Source: Deltaproteobacteria bacterium | Lineage (GTDB): Bacteria > Desulfobacterota > Desulfobulbia > Desulfobulbales > Desulfocapsaceae | Direction: 5' to 3' | DNA length: 39,867 bases | NCBI GenBank assembly: GCA_024280265.1 | Contig: JAJRQL010000087.1 | Location: 1-39,867 of the forward strand | Notes under the pieces: generated by a model | Seen by the model: the letters and a program-made list of their open reading frames with translations, nothing else | The model's database searches: none | Told to the model about the DNA's origin: nothing | Position numbers and translations under genes: made by a program | Part shown: positions 18,290 through 30,800 of the stretch, one piece after another | Numbering within the stretch: position 1 is the stretch's first letter | Layout: every line of letters begins with the position of its first letter

Positions 18290-19573
18290 CTAATTAGCCT
18301 TCTTCCTGAGATATGTAGGTGTCTCCAGATATTCCTCGTTCCATGGCTTACGCTCCTTGCCAGACGGCCGGGGCTCATTAGTGGAAATACCATGATTTTC
18401 AAACCCGTTAAAGTTGGATGAGGAAAAGATGGAGCTTCCTGATGGCTGGTTAGGTGGTGCCGGAGTGAGATTTCCTGATCTGACCTCATCTTCACGGGGC
18501 TCCCGGGAAGGGACAGTCTTGGCAGGAATATTCACCTGTACCATGTTCTTTTTCTTTGGGACTGATTCGCCAACACCTGTAGCAATAACTGTCACATGCA
18601 GCTCATCACCAAGGGCATCATCATAAAGTGCACCAATAACCACCTTGGCCTCATCATCAACCTTATCCTGGATAAGAGCAGATGCCTCCATGAACTCCGC
18701 CATGGTGAATGATTCTTCAGAGGCGGAAATATTAATGAGGAGGCCACGGGCACCATCAATCCCCACATCTTCCAGCAACTGATTATCTATTGCCCGATTA
18801 GCAGCCTCCGTGGCACGATTTTCACCAACTGCAAAACCGGTTCCCATGATAGCAGGTCCAACCTCACGCATCACAGTACGCAGATCAGCAAAGTCAGCAT
18901 TCATAAGTCCTGCAACATTTATAAGATCTGTGATACCTTTCACGGCCTACAGTAGAACCTTATCGGCCATACTGAGCATATCAGAGAGCTTGGAGTTCTT
19001 CTGCATCAGGGAAAGCAGTCTGTCATTGGGAACAGTGATAATTGTATCGGCGTACTTACGCAGCTCTTCCCAGCCCTGCTCCGCATTACGCATACGAAAT
19101 TTCCCCTCAAAATGAAAGGGTTTGGTAACCACCGCAACGGTTAAGGCGCCCATTTCCCGACTTGCCTTCGCGACAATGGGCGCAGCACCAGTCCCTGTTC
19201 CACCACCCAATCCGGCAGCGACAAAAACCATGTCAGCCCCTTTGAGGCTGCCTGTTATTTCATCTATTGATTCAAGAGCTGCCTGCTCACCTGTTTCCGG
19301 ATCTGCACCAGCCCCAAGTCCTTTGGTAATTCCGGGACCGATCTGAAGGCACACATCAGCACGCGACTGATCCAGCGCCTGCTTGTCCGTATTTGCTGTG
19401 ATGAACTCAACCCCCTGCAGACGGTTCTCCACCATTGTGTTAATGGCATTACCACCTCCGCCACCAACGCCAATGACTTTAACAACCGCAACACTTTCTG
19501 TTTCCGCCATTCTAAACGGCATATTTTCTCCTATTTTCACGAAATCTGCAGCACCCAAACGCAACATTTCCAT
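18290..19573 (-). pseudogene. ftsZ: Cell division protein FtsZ interrupted by one in-frame TAG (N part 18947-19573, C part 18290-18943, same frame); possibly readthrough, real lesion or sequence error
   Basis: N part GVGGGGGNAINTM...GLGGGTGTGAAP...PNDRLLSLMQKNSKLSDMLSMADKVLL-TAG. C part AVKGITDLINVAGLMNADFADLRTVM...TPTYLRKKAN-TAG. Reverse strand of 18941-18970 reads ATG GCC GAT AAG GTT CTA CTG TAG GCC GTG AAA GGT. The likely native start is MAETESVAV or MPFRMAETES. Confidence 0.9.
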
Positions 19574-19645
19574 AAAATTTAAACGAATAAATCATACCAT
19601 TTACCGTCTCTCACTGAAACGTTTTTCTGCAAATATCAAAAAAAA

Positions 19646-20914
19646 TCACATTATCTTACGTAACCAGTCTTTCATCCTGCCAACCATCGAACTTTCGCTA
19701 TAGCGATTGTCCAGCTGATGCTGACGCCCGTACATTACAAGCCCGACTCCTGTGGTACACCTGGGGGTATTCACCTCATTCACTTTTCCGCCGATCTGGG
19801 CCGGATATCCGACACGAACAGGCAGGTCAAATATCTGTTCCGCAAGATCGGCAAGGTTGGCAAGCAATGCTGTTCCACCAGTTATCACCACTCCACCGTT
19901 TATTTTATTTTTGAGACCGCAGTTTATCAGATCCTGGTTGATCATCTCAAGGATCTCAACCATCCTCGCCTGGATAATATCTACCAGCACCTTCTGAGTC
20001 ACCTTACGCGGCTCACGATCGCCCACCGTTGGTACATCAACCACATGATTTGGTTTAACAACAGACGAAATGGCACAGCCAAAATCCTCTTTCAGACGCT
20101 CAGCATCCTGCAGTGGTGTGCGCAACCCCACAGAGAGATCATTGGTCAAGTTATGACCGCCAAGACCAATCTCACAGGTATGGCGGATGGTTCCATCGCA
20201 ACACACTGCCAGGTCTGTGGTACCACCACCTATATCGAGCAGGGCCACTCCAAGCTCCATTTCATCAGTACTCAGCGTTGCGTGTGCCGAGGCAATTGAC
20301 TCAAGCACCATGTCGGCAACCTCAAGCCCCGCCTTATCACAGCAGGTATACAGATTATGAACAGCTCCCATGTCTGCTGTTACTATGTGAACATTGGTTA
20401 CCAGTCTCACCCCTGTCATACCAATCGGATTCTGAATACCGGTATGATCATCCACCATATACTCCTGGGGGAGGACATGGATAATCTGCTGGTTTTCCGA
20501 TATCTTCACAGTCCGGGCGGCGACAATAACATCTTCCACGTCGCTCTCCTTAATTTCCCGGCCGTTTATAGCCACAATTCCGGGGCTGTTAAAACCTTTG
20601 ATATGATTTCCAGCAATTCCAACATACACGGTATGTAAATCACACTGCGCAGATTTTTCGGCATCAGTGACGGCCTTACGGATTGATTTCACGGTGGATT
20701 CTATGTTCACAACCACCCCTTTTTTCAGACCAACTGAAGGGGCTGTACCGATACCGATTATATCAATTCCATCTTCACATACTTCACCCACCACACAACA
20801 TATTTTAGTAGTCCCTATATCCAGGCCAACCACCAGATCACCAGGTTTTCTGGACTCTTTCACAAGTTCCAACTCAACATTTCCAACTGCTTTTTTGCTA
20901 TCTATCTCGTCCAT
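19646..20914 (-). CDS. ftsA: Cell division protein FtsA
   Basis: LVVGLDIGTTKICCVVGEV, LLDIGGGTTDLAV, GGVVITGGTALL. C-terminal amphipathic MVGRMKDWLRKIM. Confidence 0.96.
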   Translation of the reverse strand: MDEIDSKKAVGNVELELVKESRKPGDLVVGLDIGTTKICCVVGEVCEDGIDIIGIGTAPSVGLKKGVVVNIESTVKSIRKAVTDAEKSAQCDLHTVYVGIAGNHIKGFNSPGIVAINGREIKESDVEDVIVAARTVKISENQQIIHVLPQEYMVDDHTGIQNPIGMTGVRLVTNVHIVTADMGAVHNLYTCCDKAGLEVADMVLESIASAHATLSTDEMELGVALLDIGGGTTDLAVCCDGTIRHTCEIGLGGHNLTNDLSVGLRTPLQDAERLKEDFGCAISSVVKPNHVVDVPTVGDREPRKVTQKVLVDIIQARMVEILEMINQDLINCGLKNKINGGVVITGGTALLANLADLAEQIFDLPVRVGYPAQIGGKVNEVNTPRCTTGVGLVMYGRQHQLDNRYSESSMVGRMKDWLRKIM

Positions 20915-20918
20915 TCAC

Positions 20919-21917
20919 TCACCCTGCCAGGCTTTTGGCCACTAAAACTTTATTTTCCTGATAATCCATTCGAATATAAGCAACACTTTCAATCAAAACT
21001 TTCCCTTTTTTCTTTCGGTACAAGATTCCCAGCACTTTCCGCAACTGATAATATTTTCTTTTTATATCTCCTTTACCAAAATAAATAGGAAAGGGGTGCT
21101 TCACTAGAAATATGACCAATTCACCTTCTGGCGTGCAATGTATTTCCGACACATTCTGTGCCGGGAGATTAGGATTATTCATCCTTGCCAATTTTAAAAA
21201 TGATAGTATTTCTGATATAATCTTCTCTCTTTCCGACCCAGAAGTAATACCATCAATCCCGGTAATAACTGGAAAGTCGATATCCTGGCCAGGCGCCACC
21301 ACTGCAAAATTTTCCCCCTTTCTACTGAGATACCTGAAACCCTTTTCTCCGTCAATTGCAACCAGTGCCAGAGGCCGATGTTCCTGTATTGAAACCTCCA
21401 ACCTGTCCGGCCATATCCTTCTGACATTGGCATATTCCACCCAAGGATGCTGCTGGAGACGAGATTTTACTGCAGCAGCATCAATAGTGAGCATATTCAT
21501 TTCATAGGATATACCAGAGAATTTTTTCAAGTCTCTGTCACTTGTCACCACACAACCACTAAACTCAATATCGTGGATGCGAAAATATTGCAGATCACCA
21601 AGCAGGTGTCTCCCCCAGCCAGGAAGGACCAAACCGCATCCAAGGAGCAACAGACCAGCAATCAGCAGGAACCTCAACGGTATCCTCTGACCACTCCCTC
21701 CCCTGTGCAAACTACCCAGCTTCTGTTTCTGCTTCGTACCTGCCTTTCTGGCCTGCCATTTTTCCCGTAAACTTTTTTTCCTGACACCTGTACTGGAGTG
21801 ATCTGTACCAGAATATCTTGGTGTTAGCTTCAGGCAAGCCTTCTGGTCACCGCCGCTTTGCCGAACCATACTCTTTAAAAGAGATATCACCTTCTCAGAC
21901 AATGTCTGTCTAACCAT
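20919..21917 (-). CDS. ftsQ: Cell division protein FtsQ (POTRA)
   Basis: Single N-terminal TM, then FRIHDIEFSGCVVTSDRDLKKFSGI...HPWVEYANVRRIWPDRLEVSIQEHRPLA. Position between murB and ftsA. Confidence 0.92.
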   Translation of the reverse strand: MVRQTLSEKVISLLKSMVRQSGGDQKACLKLTPRYSGTDHSSTGVRKKSLREKWQARKAGTKQKQKLGSLHRGGSGQRIPLRFLLIAGLLLLGCGLVLPGWGRHLLGDLQYFRIHDIEFSGCVVTSDRDLKKFSGISYEMNMLTIDAAAVKSRLQQHPWVEYANVRRIWPDRLEVSIQEHRPLALVAIDGEKGFRYLSRKGENFAVVAPGQDIDFPVITGIDGITSGSEREKIISEILSFLKLARMNNPNLPAQNVSEIHCTPEGELVIFLVKHPFPIYFGKGDIKRKYYQLRKVLGILYRKKKGKVLIESVAYIRMDYQENKVLVAKSLAG

Positions 21918-21931
21918 ATTTTTATTCCTGA

Positions 21932-22864
21932 TTACAAAAAGTGTACTTCAGGGGATAATCGAATTCCACTATCTTTTTCAACTTTATCTGTTACCATTTT
22001 CATCAGCCTGTAAACATCTTCCGCAGTTGCCGCACCTGTATTTACAAGGAAATTGGCATGAACCTCAGAGACCATTGCCCCGCCGCATCGCGTGCCTTTC
22101 AGGCCTGATGCCTCAATCAGCCTCCCGGCTGAATCACCTTTCGGGTTTTTAAAAAAAGAACCCGCGTTCTTTTCCATTTTCGGCTGACTTTTTTTTCTCT
22201 TCGCTGTGTTCGCCTGACAACGACTGCGAAGAACAGTCTTTTCACCACGCCGTAAAATCAGATCCACTGAAGTTATGATTCGTTTTTCCTCTCCCACTCC
22301 CTGGTTACTCCAGCATCGGTAGCCAAAATCAAGTTGTTTTCGCATCAATCTTTCGGCTCCCTTTGCAAGGGACAAAACTTCCATTGCTTCGATAACACCA
22401 GCCATATCCCCCCCGAAGGCACCAGCATTCATCAGTGCTGCCCCTCCGATGGATCCAGGAATACCCGCTGCAAACTCAAGTCCTTCGTAATCATGTTCCA
22501 CACACCAGTTGAGCAGCCTGGTTAGGCTGCAACCTGCAGCAACCCGAACTCTGATACCGCCGGTCACCGATCTTTCAAGAAGCTTCACCCCCGACATTTT
22601 TTTGCCAAAAAGAAGAACCACACCTTCAAAACCGCTGTCTCCAACAAGGAGGTTACTTCCCCTGCCAATAAAACGCCACGGGAGATCATTGTCAGAAACA
22701 AAACAGATCAAACGCTGTAGCTCCGCGATGCTCTCGACTTTAATCAATGCCCCTGCAGGCCCACCAATACCAAAAGATGTATATGGTGCAAGGGGACTAT
22801 CCCACAGAACCTCTTTCTCTGTAAGATCCCCCAGCCTTTCTCTCAGTGTCTGAGAAATCATCAT
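21932..22864 (-). CDS. murB: UDP-N-acetylenolpyruvoylglucosamine reductase
   Basis: [70 protein letters not shown]. Confidence 0.96.
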   Translation of the reverse strand: MMISQTLRERLGDLTEKEVLWDSPLAPYTSFGIGGPAGALIKVESIAELQRLICFVSDNDLPWRFIGRGSNLLVGDSGFEGVVLLFGKKMSGVKLLERSVTGGIRVRVAAGCSLTRLLNWCVEHDYEGLEFAAGIPGSIGGAALMNAGAFGGDMAGVIEAMEVLSLAKGAERLMRKQLDFGYRCWSNQGVGEEKRIITSVDLILRRGEKTVLRSRCQANTAKRKKSQPKMEKNAGSFFKNPKGDSAGRLIEASGLKGTRCGGAMVSEVHANFLVNTGAATAEDVYRLMKMVTDKVEKDSGIRLSPEVHFL

Positions 22865-24261
22865 GCCTGCTGTTTTTCCAGAAGAAGTTCAACCAGTGCC
22901 TCTCCAGCACGTACAATATTTCCGGCACCCAGAGTCAAAACCAGGTCACCGGGCTTCAACTCAGGCAGAAGTGCTTCTGCAAGATTTTCGACCCGTGAAG
23001 CAAATTTTGTCTTTCGCTGACCATGTTTCTTTACTTCATCAAGCAGAATTTCACCCGATATCACCGGATCAGGGGGTTCACTGGCTGCATAAATTTCAGT
23101 CATTACCAGATAATCCGCCTGATGAAAACAGGTTCTAAACTCTTCAAGCAGGGCCAGAGTCCTGCTGTAACGATGCGGCTGGAAAAGCACCACCAGCCGT
23201 TTTTGAGGCCATCCCTCTTTTATGGCCGCCAGTGTTGCCCGAATTTCTGTGGGATGATGCCCATAATCATCAATAACCGTTATCCCCTGTCCCTCACCCT
23301 TAAACTGCATCCTGCGCTGCACGCCCTGAAAACCTGCCAATGCTTCACTTATGGTGTCAAAGGGGATTTCCAATTCCAGCCCCACAGAGATCGCAGCCAA
23401 TGCATTGTATACATTATGTTTTCCTGCAAGTGCCAGATCAATGCGTCCCAATTTTCTGCCGTGGTGGACGACACCAAACTTCACCCGCCCGTTGGCTGCT
23501 TCTATCCGCTCTGCTGCAAGGTCGGCCTGAGCTGTAAAACCATAGGTCAGTTTCCGCTTCTTTATTCGGGGCAGAATATCCGCTACATTGGGATCATCAA
23601 GACAGATAATAACCGCACCGTAAAATGGAATTTTATCAATAAATTCCAGAAAGGTATCTTTGATATGTTCTATATTATCATAATAATCCATATGCTCCAG
23701 ATCAATATTCGTCACCACTTCGAGCACAGGGGCAAGCTTTAAAAAAGAACCATCACTCTCATCTGCCTCTGCAACCAGAAACTCACCTTCCCCAAGTTTT
23801 GCATTACCTCCCAGACTATCCACCTTACCACCAACCACAATGGTGGGATCAAGGCCTGCCACATGCATCATCCAACTAACCATGGAGGTTGTCGATGTTT
23901 TGCCATGGCTTCCGGCGATGGCAATACCAAATTTTTTCAACCGCATAAGTTCAGCCAGCATTTCCGCCCGCTGAATCACCGGAATTTCCGCAGCAAGTGC
24001 TGTAACCACTTCAGGGTTATCACCACGTATTGCTGATGACGTGACCACAACGTCTACTCCTTTTACCCAGCGTCCGTCATGGCCTTTGTGGATAAGACCT
24101 CCAAGGGCCTGCAGGTTTCTTGTTATGGCTGAATCACCAAGATCCGAGCCGGATACTTCATAACCAAGGTTCAGGAGAAGCTCAGCAATGCCACTCATTC
24201 CAATGCCACCTATACCTACAAAATGTATTTTCTTTGTCTTGTTATACATTACTTCTTTCAC
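22861..24261 (-). CDS. murC: UDP-N-acetylmuramate--L-alanine ligase
   Basis: [57 protein letters not shown]. Start may be the ATG at 24249. Confidence 0.97.
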   Translation of the reverse strand: MKEVMYNKTKKIHFVGIGGIGMSGIAELLLNLGYEVSGSDLGDSAITRNLQALGGLIHKGHDGRWVKGVDVVVTSSAIRGDNPEVVTALAAEIPVIQRAEMLAELMRLKKFGIAIAGSHGKTSTTSMVSWMMHVAGLDPTIVVGGKVDSLGGNAKLGEGEFLVAEADESDGSFLKLAPVLEVVTNIDLEHMDYYDNIEHIKDTFLEFIDKIPFYGAVIICLDDPNVADILPRIKKRKLTYGFTAQADLAAERIEAANGRVKFGVVHHGRKLGRIDLALAGKHNVYNALAAISVGLELEIPFDTISEALAGFQGVQRRMQFKGEGQGITVIDDYGHHPTEIRATLAAIKEGWPQKRLVVLFQPHRYSRTLALLEEFRTCFHQADYLVMTEIYAASEPPDPVISGEILLDEVKKHGQRKTKFASRVENLAEALLPELKPGDLVLTLGAGNIVRAGEALVELLLEKQQA

Positions 24262-25372
24262 CCCTGCTTCCGGTTTCAGACGAACAGCTCATCAGACAGA
24301 GACACTCATCAACAATACGTTCTGCAGCCTGCGGAAAAGCTCTCTGGCGCATAGATTGACCCATTTCCTCAAGCTGAGATGGATTGGAAAAGAGGACTAC
24401 GAGCTGTCCCGCAAGGGTCTCAACGGTGAGATCCTTTTCAACAAACATCAGGGCCCCTCCACCTTCAACATAATATTGAGCATTCTTTTCCTGATGATTA
24501 TCAGCAGCATGGGGATACGGAATCAGGATAGCAGGTTTTCCAAGAACAGCCAGTTCTGCAAGGGTTGTCGCTCCTGCCCGTGACACCAGCAGGTCAGCTT
24601 CCCTATAAATAGCTGCCATATCATTGAAAAACGCTGCAACCGTAGCATCAATACTGTTTTCTCGATACACGGCCTTCACCTCTTCCAGATCCGCAGCACC
24701 CGTCTGATGTATTACTTTAACTTTAGCAAGTTCTGTTCCACATCCTGCAAAAGCTCCACTCACCAACTGATTGACCCGATGAGCGCCAAGACTTCCCCCC
24801 AGTACCAATAATGTGGGTTGCCCCCCAACTTCCTTTTTCATTTCAGAGAGTTTGATGATGGCATCCCGTACCGGATTTCCGGTAAGAACTGTCTTTTTTT
24901 TATCAAACCACCTTTCACTTCCGGGCAGAGATATGCAGATTCTGTTCACCAGACGTGACAGTTTCCTGTTGGCAAGACCGGGAACCGAGTTCTGCTCATG
25001 GATCAGGGTGGGTCGCCCCAGAATTCTGGCTGCAGCAACCACAGGTCCTGTAACATAGCCCCCGACGCCAACCACAAGATCCGGTTTAAAGCGAAGGATG
25101 TGATACATGGCTTCAAGACAGGACAGTGGCACCACCATTACCCCCTGAAGCAGACTCAGAAAGGTTTTCCCCTTCAACCCTCTGGAATGAATTGAACAGG
25201 TGGCATAGCCATATTGTTTCAGACTGCTTTTATCCATTTTTCGCTTTGTCCCCACAAAGAGGATCTCACTTCCAGGAAGCCTTCGATTTATTGCTTCAGC
25301 CGTGGCAATGGCTGGAAACAGATGTCCACCAGTCCCACCTCCTGTAAACATAAGTCGCACAGCCCTGCTCAT
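24242..25372 (-). CDS. murG: UDP-GlcNAc:lipid I N-acetylglucosaminyltransferase
   Basis: [61 protein letters not shown]. Confidence 0.97.
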   Translation of the reverse strand: MSRAVRLMFTGGGTGGHLFPAIATAEAINRRLPGSEILFVGTKRKMDKSSLKQYGYATCSIHSRGLKGKTFLSLLQGVMVVPLSCLEAMYHILRFKPDLVVGVGGYVTGPVVAAARILGRPTLIHEQNSVPGLANRKLSRLVNRICISLPGSERWFDKKKTVLTGNPVRDAIIKLSEMKKEVGGQPTLLVLGGSLGAHRVNQLVSGAFAGCGTELAKVKVIHQTGAADLEEVKAVYRENSIDATVAAFFNDMAAIYREADLLVSRAGATTLAELAVLGKPAILIPYPHAADNHQEKNAQYYVEGGGALMFVEKDLTVETLAGQLVVLFSNPSQLEEMGQSMRQRAFPQAAERIVDECLCLMSCSSETGSRGERSNV

Positions 25373-26760
25373 GAAACTGCCCTCAGCTCTTCCCTGTCCG
25401 GCAACCCATTCACTGCCGCGGTGAAAACATCGCCACGCTGACCATAATCATCAAACATATCAAAACTTGCACAGGCAGGAGCCAAAAGGACTGTGTCTCC
25501 ATTACTGGCGCTACCTGCGGCAATGACAACCGCATCATCCATCGACTGAGAAAACTCTATATCAACGATATTTTTCATCACATCAGCTATGCTCTGGGCT
25601 GCCTCACCTATCAGGATCAGTTTTTTTACCTTTTGCCGAACGGGTTCTTTCAACACGGCATATTCCTCACCCTTATCACGCCCACCTGCTATGAGGATAA
25701 CATTTCCGGAAAATGAGGCCAGGGCACTACACACAGCACCCGTATTAGTTGCCTTTGAATCATTGATATAATCAACCCCCCCGAGCTTTCTGACATGCTG
25801 GAGACGATGTCTTGCCGGAACAAAACCTGCGAGGCCTTGCTGGATAGCATCTTCGTCACATCCGGACAGCAGGGCCGCAAGAGATGCTGCACTCGCGTTG
25901 AGAAGACCAGTATGTGACTCCAGGGATGTCGCTGCAACACTCACCTTTACAGCAACTCCTGCATGGCTGAGTGTGATTTCAGTACCATCCCCCACCGCAG
26001 CACAGCCACTCCCAACTCCGCCAAAACAAAGAATCTCACGCTCACCTGGCAACATCCTCACCTGCTGGCAGAGTGGATTGTCGCCACTGACAATTGCGAT
26101 ATCACCGTCCTTCTGGTGCTTAAACATTCGCATCTTTGCAGCAGTATAAGCGTCCATGGTCTTGTGACGATCCAGATGATCCGGGGTCACATTTAACAGT
26201 ATCCCAATATCAGGACGAAAGGTACCTGCTGATTCCAGCTGGAAACTGGACAGCTCAAGTACCAGATACTCCACATTCTCACTCCGCATGAGATAATCCA
26301 ATACAGGAGTTCCAATGTTTCCACCCACAAAAACCTTTTTTCCAGAAGCGCGCAGTAACTCAGCTATCAGTGCAGTCACCGTGGTCTTCCCATTAGTACC
26401 TGTGACGGCAATCACCGTCTCAGACAGATATGGTGCAGCCAGTGCCAGTTCACCAAGGATAGGAATATCTCTCTCCCGCACCTCTGAGAGAACGGGAAGA
26501 TCCGTTGGCACCCCAGGACTGATCGTTACAAAATCAGCATGAAGCATGGCACCTCTTCCCTCAGCAGGAGACATATACGAGACCCTGTTGAGGCTGAGGT
26601 AGGCCTGTTCTTCAGCTGAAAGATCTGTAAAATCACGATCATCAACCACTGCCACCAGAACCTTCCTGCTAAGCAGGAACTCCACCATGGCTCGCCCGGA
26701 AACTCCCATTCCCATGACAACTGCCCGAAGACCAGGCTCTATTTTTTCATTCCACTTCAT
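25369..26760 (-). CDS. murD: UDP-N-acetylmuramoylalanine--D-glutamate ligase
   Basis: GMGVSGRAMVEFLL, AVTGTNGKTTVTALIAELL, NVTPDHLDRHKTMDAYTAAK, YINDSKATNTGAVCSAL, LLAPACASFDMFDDYGQRGDVF. Confidence 0.97.
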   Translation of the reverse strand: MKWNEKIEPGLRAVVMGMGVSGRAMVEFLLSRKVLVAVVDDRDFTDLSAEEQAYLSLNRVSYMSPAEGRGAMLHADFVTISPGVPTDLPVLSEVRERDIPILGELALAAPYLSETVIAVTGTNGKTTVTALIAELLRASGKKVFVGGNIGTPVLDYLMRSENVEYLVLELSSFQLESAGTFRPDIGILLNVTPDHLDRHKTMDAYTAAKMRMFKHQKDGDIAIVSGDNPLCQQVRMLPGEREILCFGGVGSGCAAVGDGTEITLSHAGVAVKVSVAATSLESHTGLLNASAASLAALLSGCDEDAIQQGLAGFVPARHRLQHVRKLGGVDYINDSKATNTGAVCSALASFSGNVILIAGGRDKGEEYAVLKEPVRQKVKKLILIGEAAQSIADVMKNIVDIEFSQSMDDAVVIAAGSASNGDTVLLAPACASFDMFDDYGQRGDVFTAAVNGLPDREELRAVS

Positions 26761-27839
26761 CAGCGTAATTTCAAGGTTGCTATGGCAAAAAGACCAAGAA
26801 TAATAGAAACAATCCAGAACCTGACAACCACCTTTGGCTCATGCCAGCCTTTTTTCTCAAAATGATGGTGAAAAGGTGCCATAAGAAATATCCGTTTTCC
26901 ATGGGTCACTTTGAAATATCCTACCTGGAGAATCACCGAGAGTGCCTCCATTACAAATATCCCGCCCACAATGGCCAAAAGAATTTCCTGTTTGATTATG
27001 ATTGCGACCCCGCCAAGAGCACCGCCAAGGGCAAGGGAACCCACATCCCCCATGAAAATCTGGGCAGGATAAGCATTAAACCAGAGAAAACCGAGGCAGG
27101 CTCCCACCATGGCACCACAGAACACAGCAAGCTCTCCAGCTCCCTGAACATAGGGAATCTGCAGGTAATCAGCCAACACTGCATGCCCAGCCAGATAGGA
27201 AAAAACAAGATACACTGATGCCGTAATGACGGTGGGACCTGCCGCAAGGCCATCCAAGCCATCGGTCAGGTTTACCGCATTTGAGGAACCAACGATTACA
27301 AAGATTGCAAATATGACGTAAAACCAGGAAAGATCCGGCTGGATATTTTTAAAAAACGGCACACTGAGCTGCCCGTCATAGCCCGGGTATAAAAGGACAA
27401 ACAGACCCACCACAGACGCACCACATATCTGGAGAAAGAGTTTACCCCGCGCACTGAGGCCAGCGGTTGTCATCTTTTTTATCTTCTGAAAGTCATCGAT
27501 TCCGCCAATAAATCCAAAAAATAACAGAACAAAGAGCAGCAGCCAGACCAGAGGATTGTCCAGCCTCGCCCACATCAGCGTAGAGAGACTGATGGATGAG
27601 AGAATCAGCACTCCACCCATTGTGGGCACACCCTGCTTGGCAAGGTGAGTCTCCGGTCCGTCATTGCGCACCACCTGCCCAATTTGATACTGCTTCAGCT
27701 TGCGGATAAACCACGGCCCTAAAATCAGCACGATGAGAAATGCCGTCACCGCCCCCCCAATGGAACGTACGGTAATGTACCGGAATACATTTAACGCGCC
27801 GATACTGCTATGAAGCGGATAAAGAAGATGATAGAGCAT
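26760..27839 (-). CDS. mraY: Phospho-N-acetylmuramoyl-pentapeptide-transferase
   Basis: [78 protein letters not shown]. Confidence 0.98.
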   Translation of the reverse strand: MLYHLLYPLHSSIGALNVFRYITVRSIGGAVTAFLIVLILGPWFIRKLKQYQIGQVVRNDGPETHLAKQGVPTMGGVLILSSISLSTLMWARLDNPLVWLLLFVLLFFGFIGGIDDFQKIKKMTTAGLSARGKLFLQICGASVVGLFVLLYPGYDGQLSVPFFKNIQPDLSWFYVIFAIFVIVGSSNAVNLTDGLDGLAAGPTVITASVYLVFSYLAGHAVLADYLQIPYVQGAGELAVFCGAMVGACLGFLWFNAYPAQIFMGDVGSLALGGALGGVAIIIKQEILLAIVGGIFVMEALSVILQVGYFKVTHGKRIFLMAPFHHHFEKKGWHEPKVVVRFWIVSIILGLFAIATLKLR

Positions 27840-30800
27840 TTATTGTTCCCCGATAAAACGTTCAACAAGACTTTCCAGATGCATGCCACGCGAACCCTTC
27901 ACCAGGATATAACTTCCCGACCGAATTTCACCGCGCCCAGCCATTTCTTTCAACCAGCAAAGGCATTCTTCCTGTTCTTTAAAAATTGTAACCCGTTCCT
28001 CTTGCATTCCCGATTTAACGGCACCAGAAGCTACACTGGAAGCAAACTCACCAAGTACTGCAAGATAATCAATACCGCATTCGGCGACATATGCACCGGT
28101 CTTCTTATGCAGAGTTTCACTCTCGGAACCAAGTTCCAGCATATCTCCTAGCACCGCAATTCGACAGGAACTGCCCAGATCTTTCAGGGTCGTAATACCT
28201 GCCTTCATGGATTCCGGATTTGCATTATAAGTATCATTTAGTATACGACAGCCTTCAGGACCTGAAAAAATCTGCATCCGGCGATCTTCAGGTCTGAATG
28301 CCATTAATCCCCTTGCTATTGTCTCAATTTCAATTCCTGCGGCAACCCCAATTGCCGCTGCTGCCAAAGCGTTTGAAATATTATGGCGGCCTGGCGTCTG
28401 TAGCACAACAGCTGTTGCCTGCTGGTACACATGAAGGATAAATGCCACATTCTCTTCGCCACCAGAGGTTTTTTGAACTGCATACACATCCGGTACGAAT
28501 GATTCTCCACTGGTCACGCCAAAAAAGATTTTTTCCTGCTCACAGCTTTTTGCAATTTCAAGCACTCTCGCATCATCACTATTTACGATCAATGTGGTAC
28601 CTTGGCCACAACCCTGAAAAAGCTCAGCTTTTGCCCTGGCCACTCCTCCGATATCACCTAAACCCTGGAGATGAGCTCCATGGACATTTACGATACATGC
28701 AATATCGGGATCGGCAATCTCGGTGAGCCTTGCTATTTCGCCAGGAGCGTTCATTCCCATTTCAAAAATAGCTGCAGTGTGCCTTGGCGACAGCGGAAGC
28801 AGTGACAGAGGAAGGCCAATAAGGTTGTTAAAATTTCCTTCGGTTTTAAGTACTTTTCCCGGCGAATCAGCGGGACCATCAGGCCACTGTGCCCTGAATA
28901 TTGAGGCGCACATCTCCTTGACTGTTGTCTTACCACTGCTCCCTGTAACAGCAGCAACAAGCGGAGAATTCATCTCCTTAATAACAGAACGCCTGTAAGC
29001 TGCAAGATCCCCCAGTGCCTTTTCAGTATCCCTCACCAGCACCACCGGAACCGGCAGGGCATCTTCAGGCACATCTTCAAGAACGAGGCAGGCAGCCCCG
29101 GCAGATACAACCTGATGAACGTATTGATGCCCATCAAAGCGATCACCTTTGAGGGCAACAAAGATATCACCCGCTTCAATTGTCCTGGAATCCGTACTGA
29201 TGGCACCAAACTCTTTTTGCTGTTGCAACTCACCCTGGCCGATGAGCTCTCCTGCAGTTGCACGTAGAAGGGAATAAATGTTCCAGTTACAAAGTGCCTC
29301 TGCGGCCTCAAGGCTGTCGTCAAAGAACTTTTTACCGCTGTTGCTCAACTGATACTTTTCGTGTCCTTTTCCTGCAATCAGAACAATATCATTCCCCGTA
29401 GCCGCTACGATTGCGGCCTTTATAGCCCGATGTCGATCAGCTATCACAACATAGCCGGTCTCGTCTTCACCCTTTGAATAGAGCCAGTCCACATGGTGCG
29501 GCCTGCCACTCATGCCCTTTTCAATGTCCAGAAGGATGCTATCCGGATCCTCAGTTCGCGGGTTGTCGTTCGTAAGAACAACAACATCTGAATACTCTTC
29601 GGAAATCTTCCCCATCAGAGGCCGTTTTCCGACGTCTCTGTCCCCTCCACATCCAAAGACTGTGTATAGTCTGCCATGTGGAAGTTGTTTCACAGACCGA
29701 AGCACCTGCCCAAGGGCATCAGGGGTATGGGCATAATCAACAAACACAGCAGGTCTAAAGGTAACTTCCTTCCGGGCCACCCGTACCTGTTCCATGCGCC
29801 CCGGTGCTCCTGTTGCTTTTTCCAAAGCATCACATATTACAGTAGCTGCAATGTCAGCGCACCTGGCCATCGAAAAAACTATCTGTAAATTTGCAACATT
29901 GAAGTCTCCCACCAGAGGTGACTCAAGGAGGCACTCTCCCTCTGGCGTGTGGAGCCGAACTTTAGTTGATTGCTGGCTATTGGTCACTAAAAGAGGATAT
30001 ATATCACTCCGGGGCTGTTCACCACAACTCAACACCTCCAGACCATTCCGGAGACAACTCAGCAGCAATTTTTCACTCCAGCTCCTATCCTCTGCCGAGA
30101 AACTGACAACAGCCTTTCCCCGAGGACGCATGTGATTTTTAAAGAGAAGTTTTTTGGCACAAAAATAACTCTCCATATCGAGATGATAATCGAGATGATC
30201 ACGGCTCAGATTTGCAAAAGCCGCCACATCAAAATTGATGCTTCCAATACGATTTTGCTGAAGCCCATGTGAAGATACCTCCATCACTACGGAGTCGACC
30301 CCATTGTCTGCCATCAGGCGCAGGGTCTGCTGGAGAAGAAAGGGTTCCGGGGTTGTAAAAGCCGCTGGACGCAGGATACAATTCCCATCGGAATCATAAT
30401 AACGATAGTTGATGGTTCCAAGAACGCCAGGTTGCTTTCCGGCACCACGCAATACCGATTCAAGGAGGTAACTGACACTGGTCTTGCCATTTGTGCCAGT
30501 GACCCCAAACATTGTTATCCCCTCTGACGGATACGAGAAGAGCATTTCAGCCAGTTCAGCATAAATTCTTCTGGTATCTGCAGCCACAAGAATACAGATA
30601 TCATCTTCGGGAAGGTCGTCTGGCGTGATACGGCCCTCTTCAACAAGAATCGCAGCACAGTGTGCAGCACCAGCCTGGGCGACAAAATCATGCCCATCAC
30701 TTGTAGCTCCTGAGATTGCGATAAAAAGAGAACCCGGAGCGGCTTTACGGGAATCAATGGTTATCCGATTAAGAGGACAGTTGGAAATGTCTCCTGACAA

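Noticed and set aside
23023-23742. 239-aa plus-strand ORF inside murC
   Set aside because: Antisense shadow ORF; murC motifs on the opposite strand are unambiguous.
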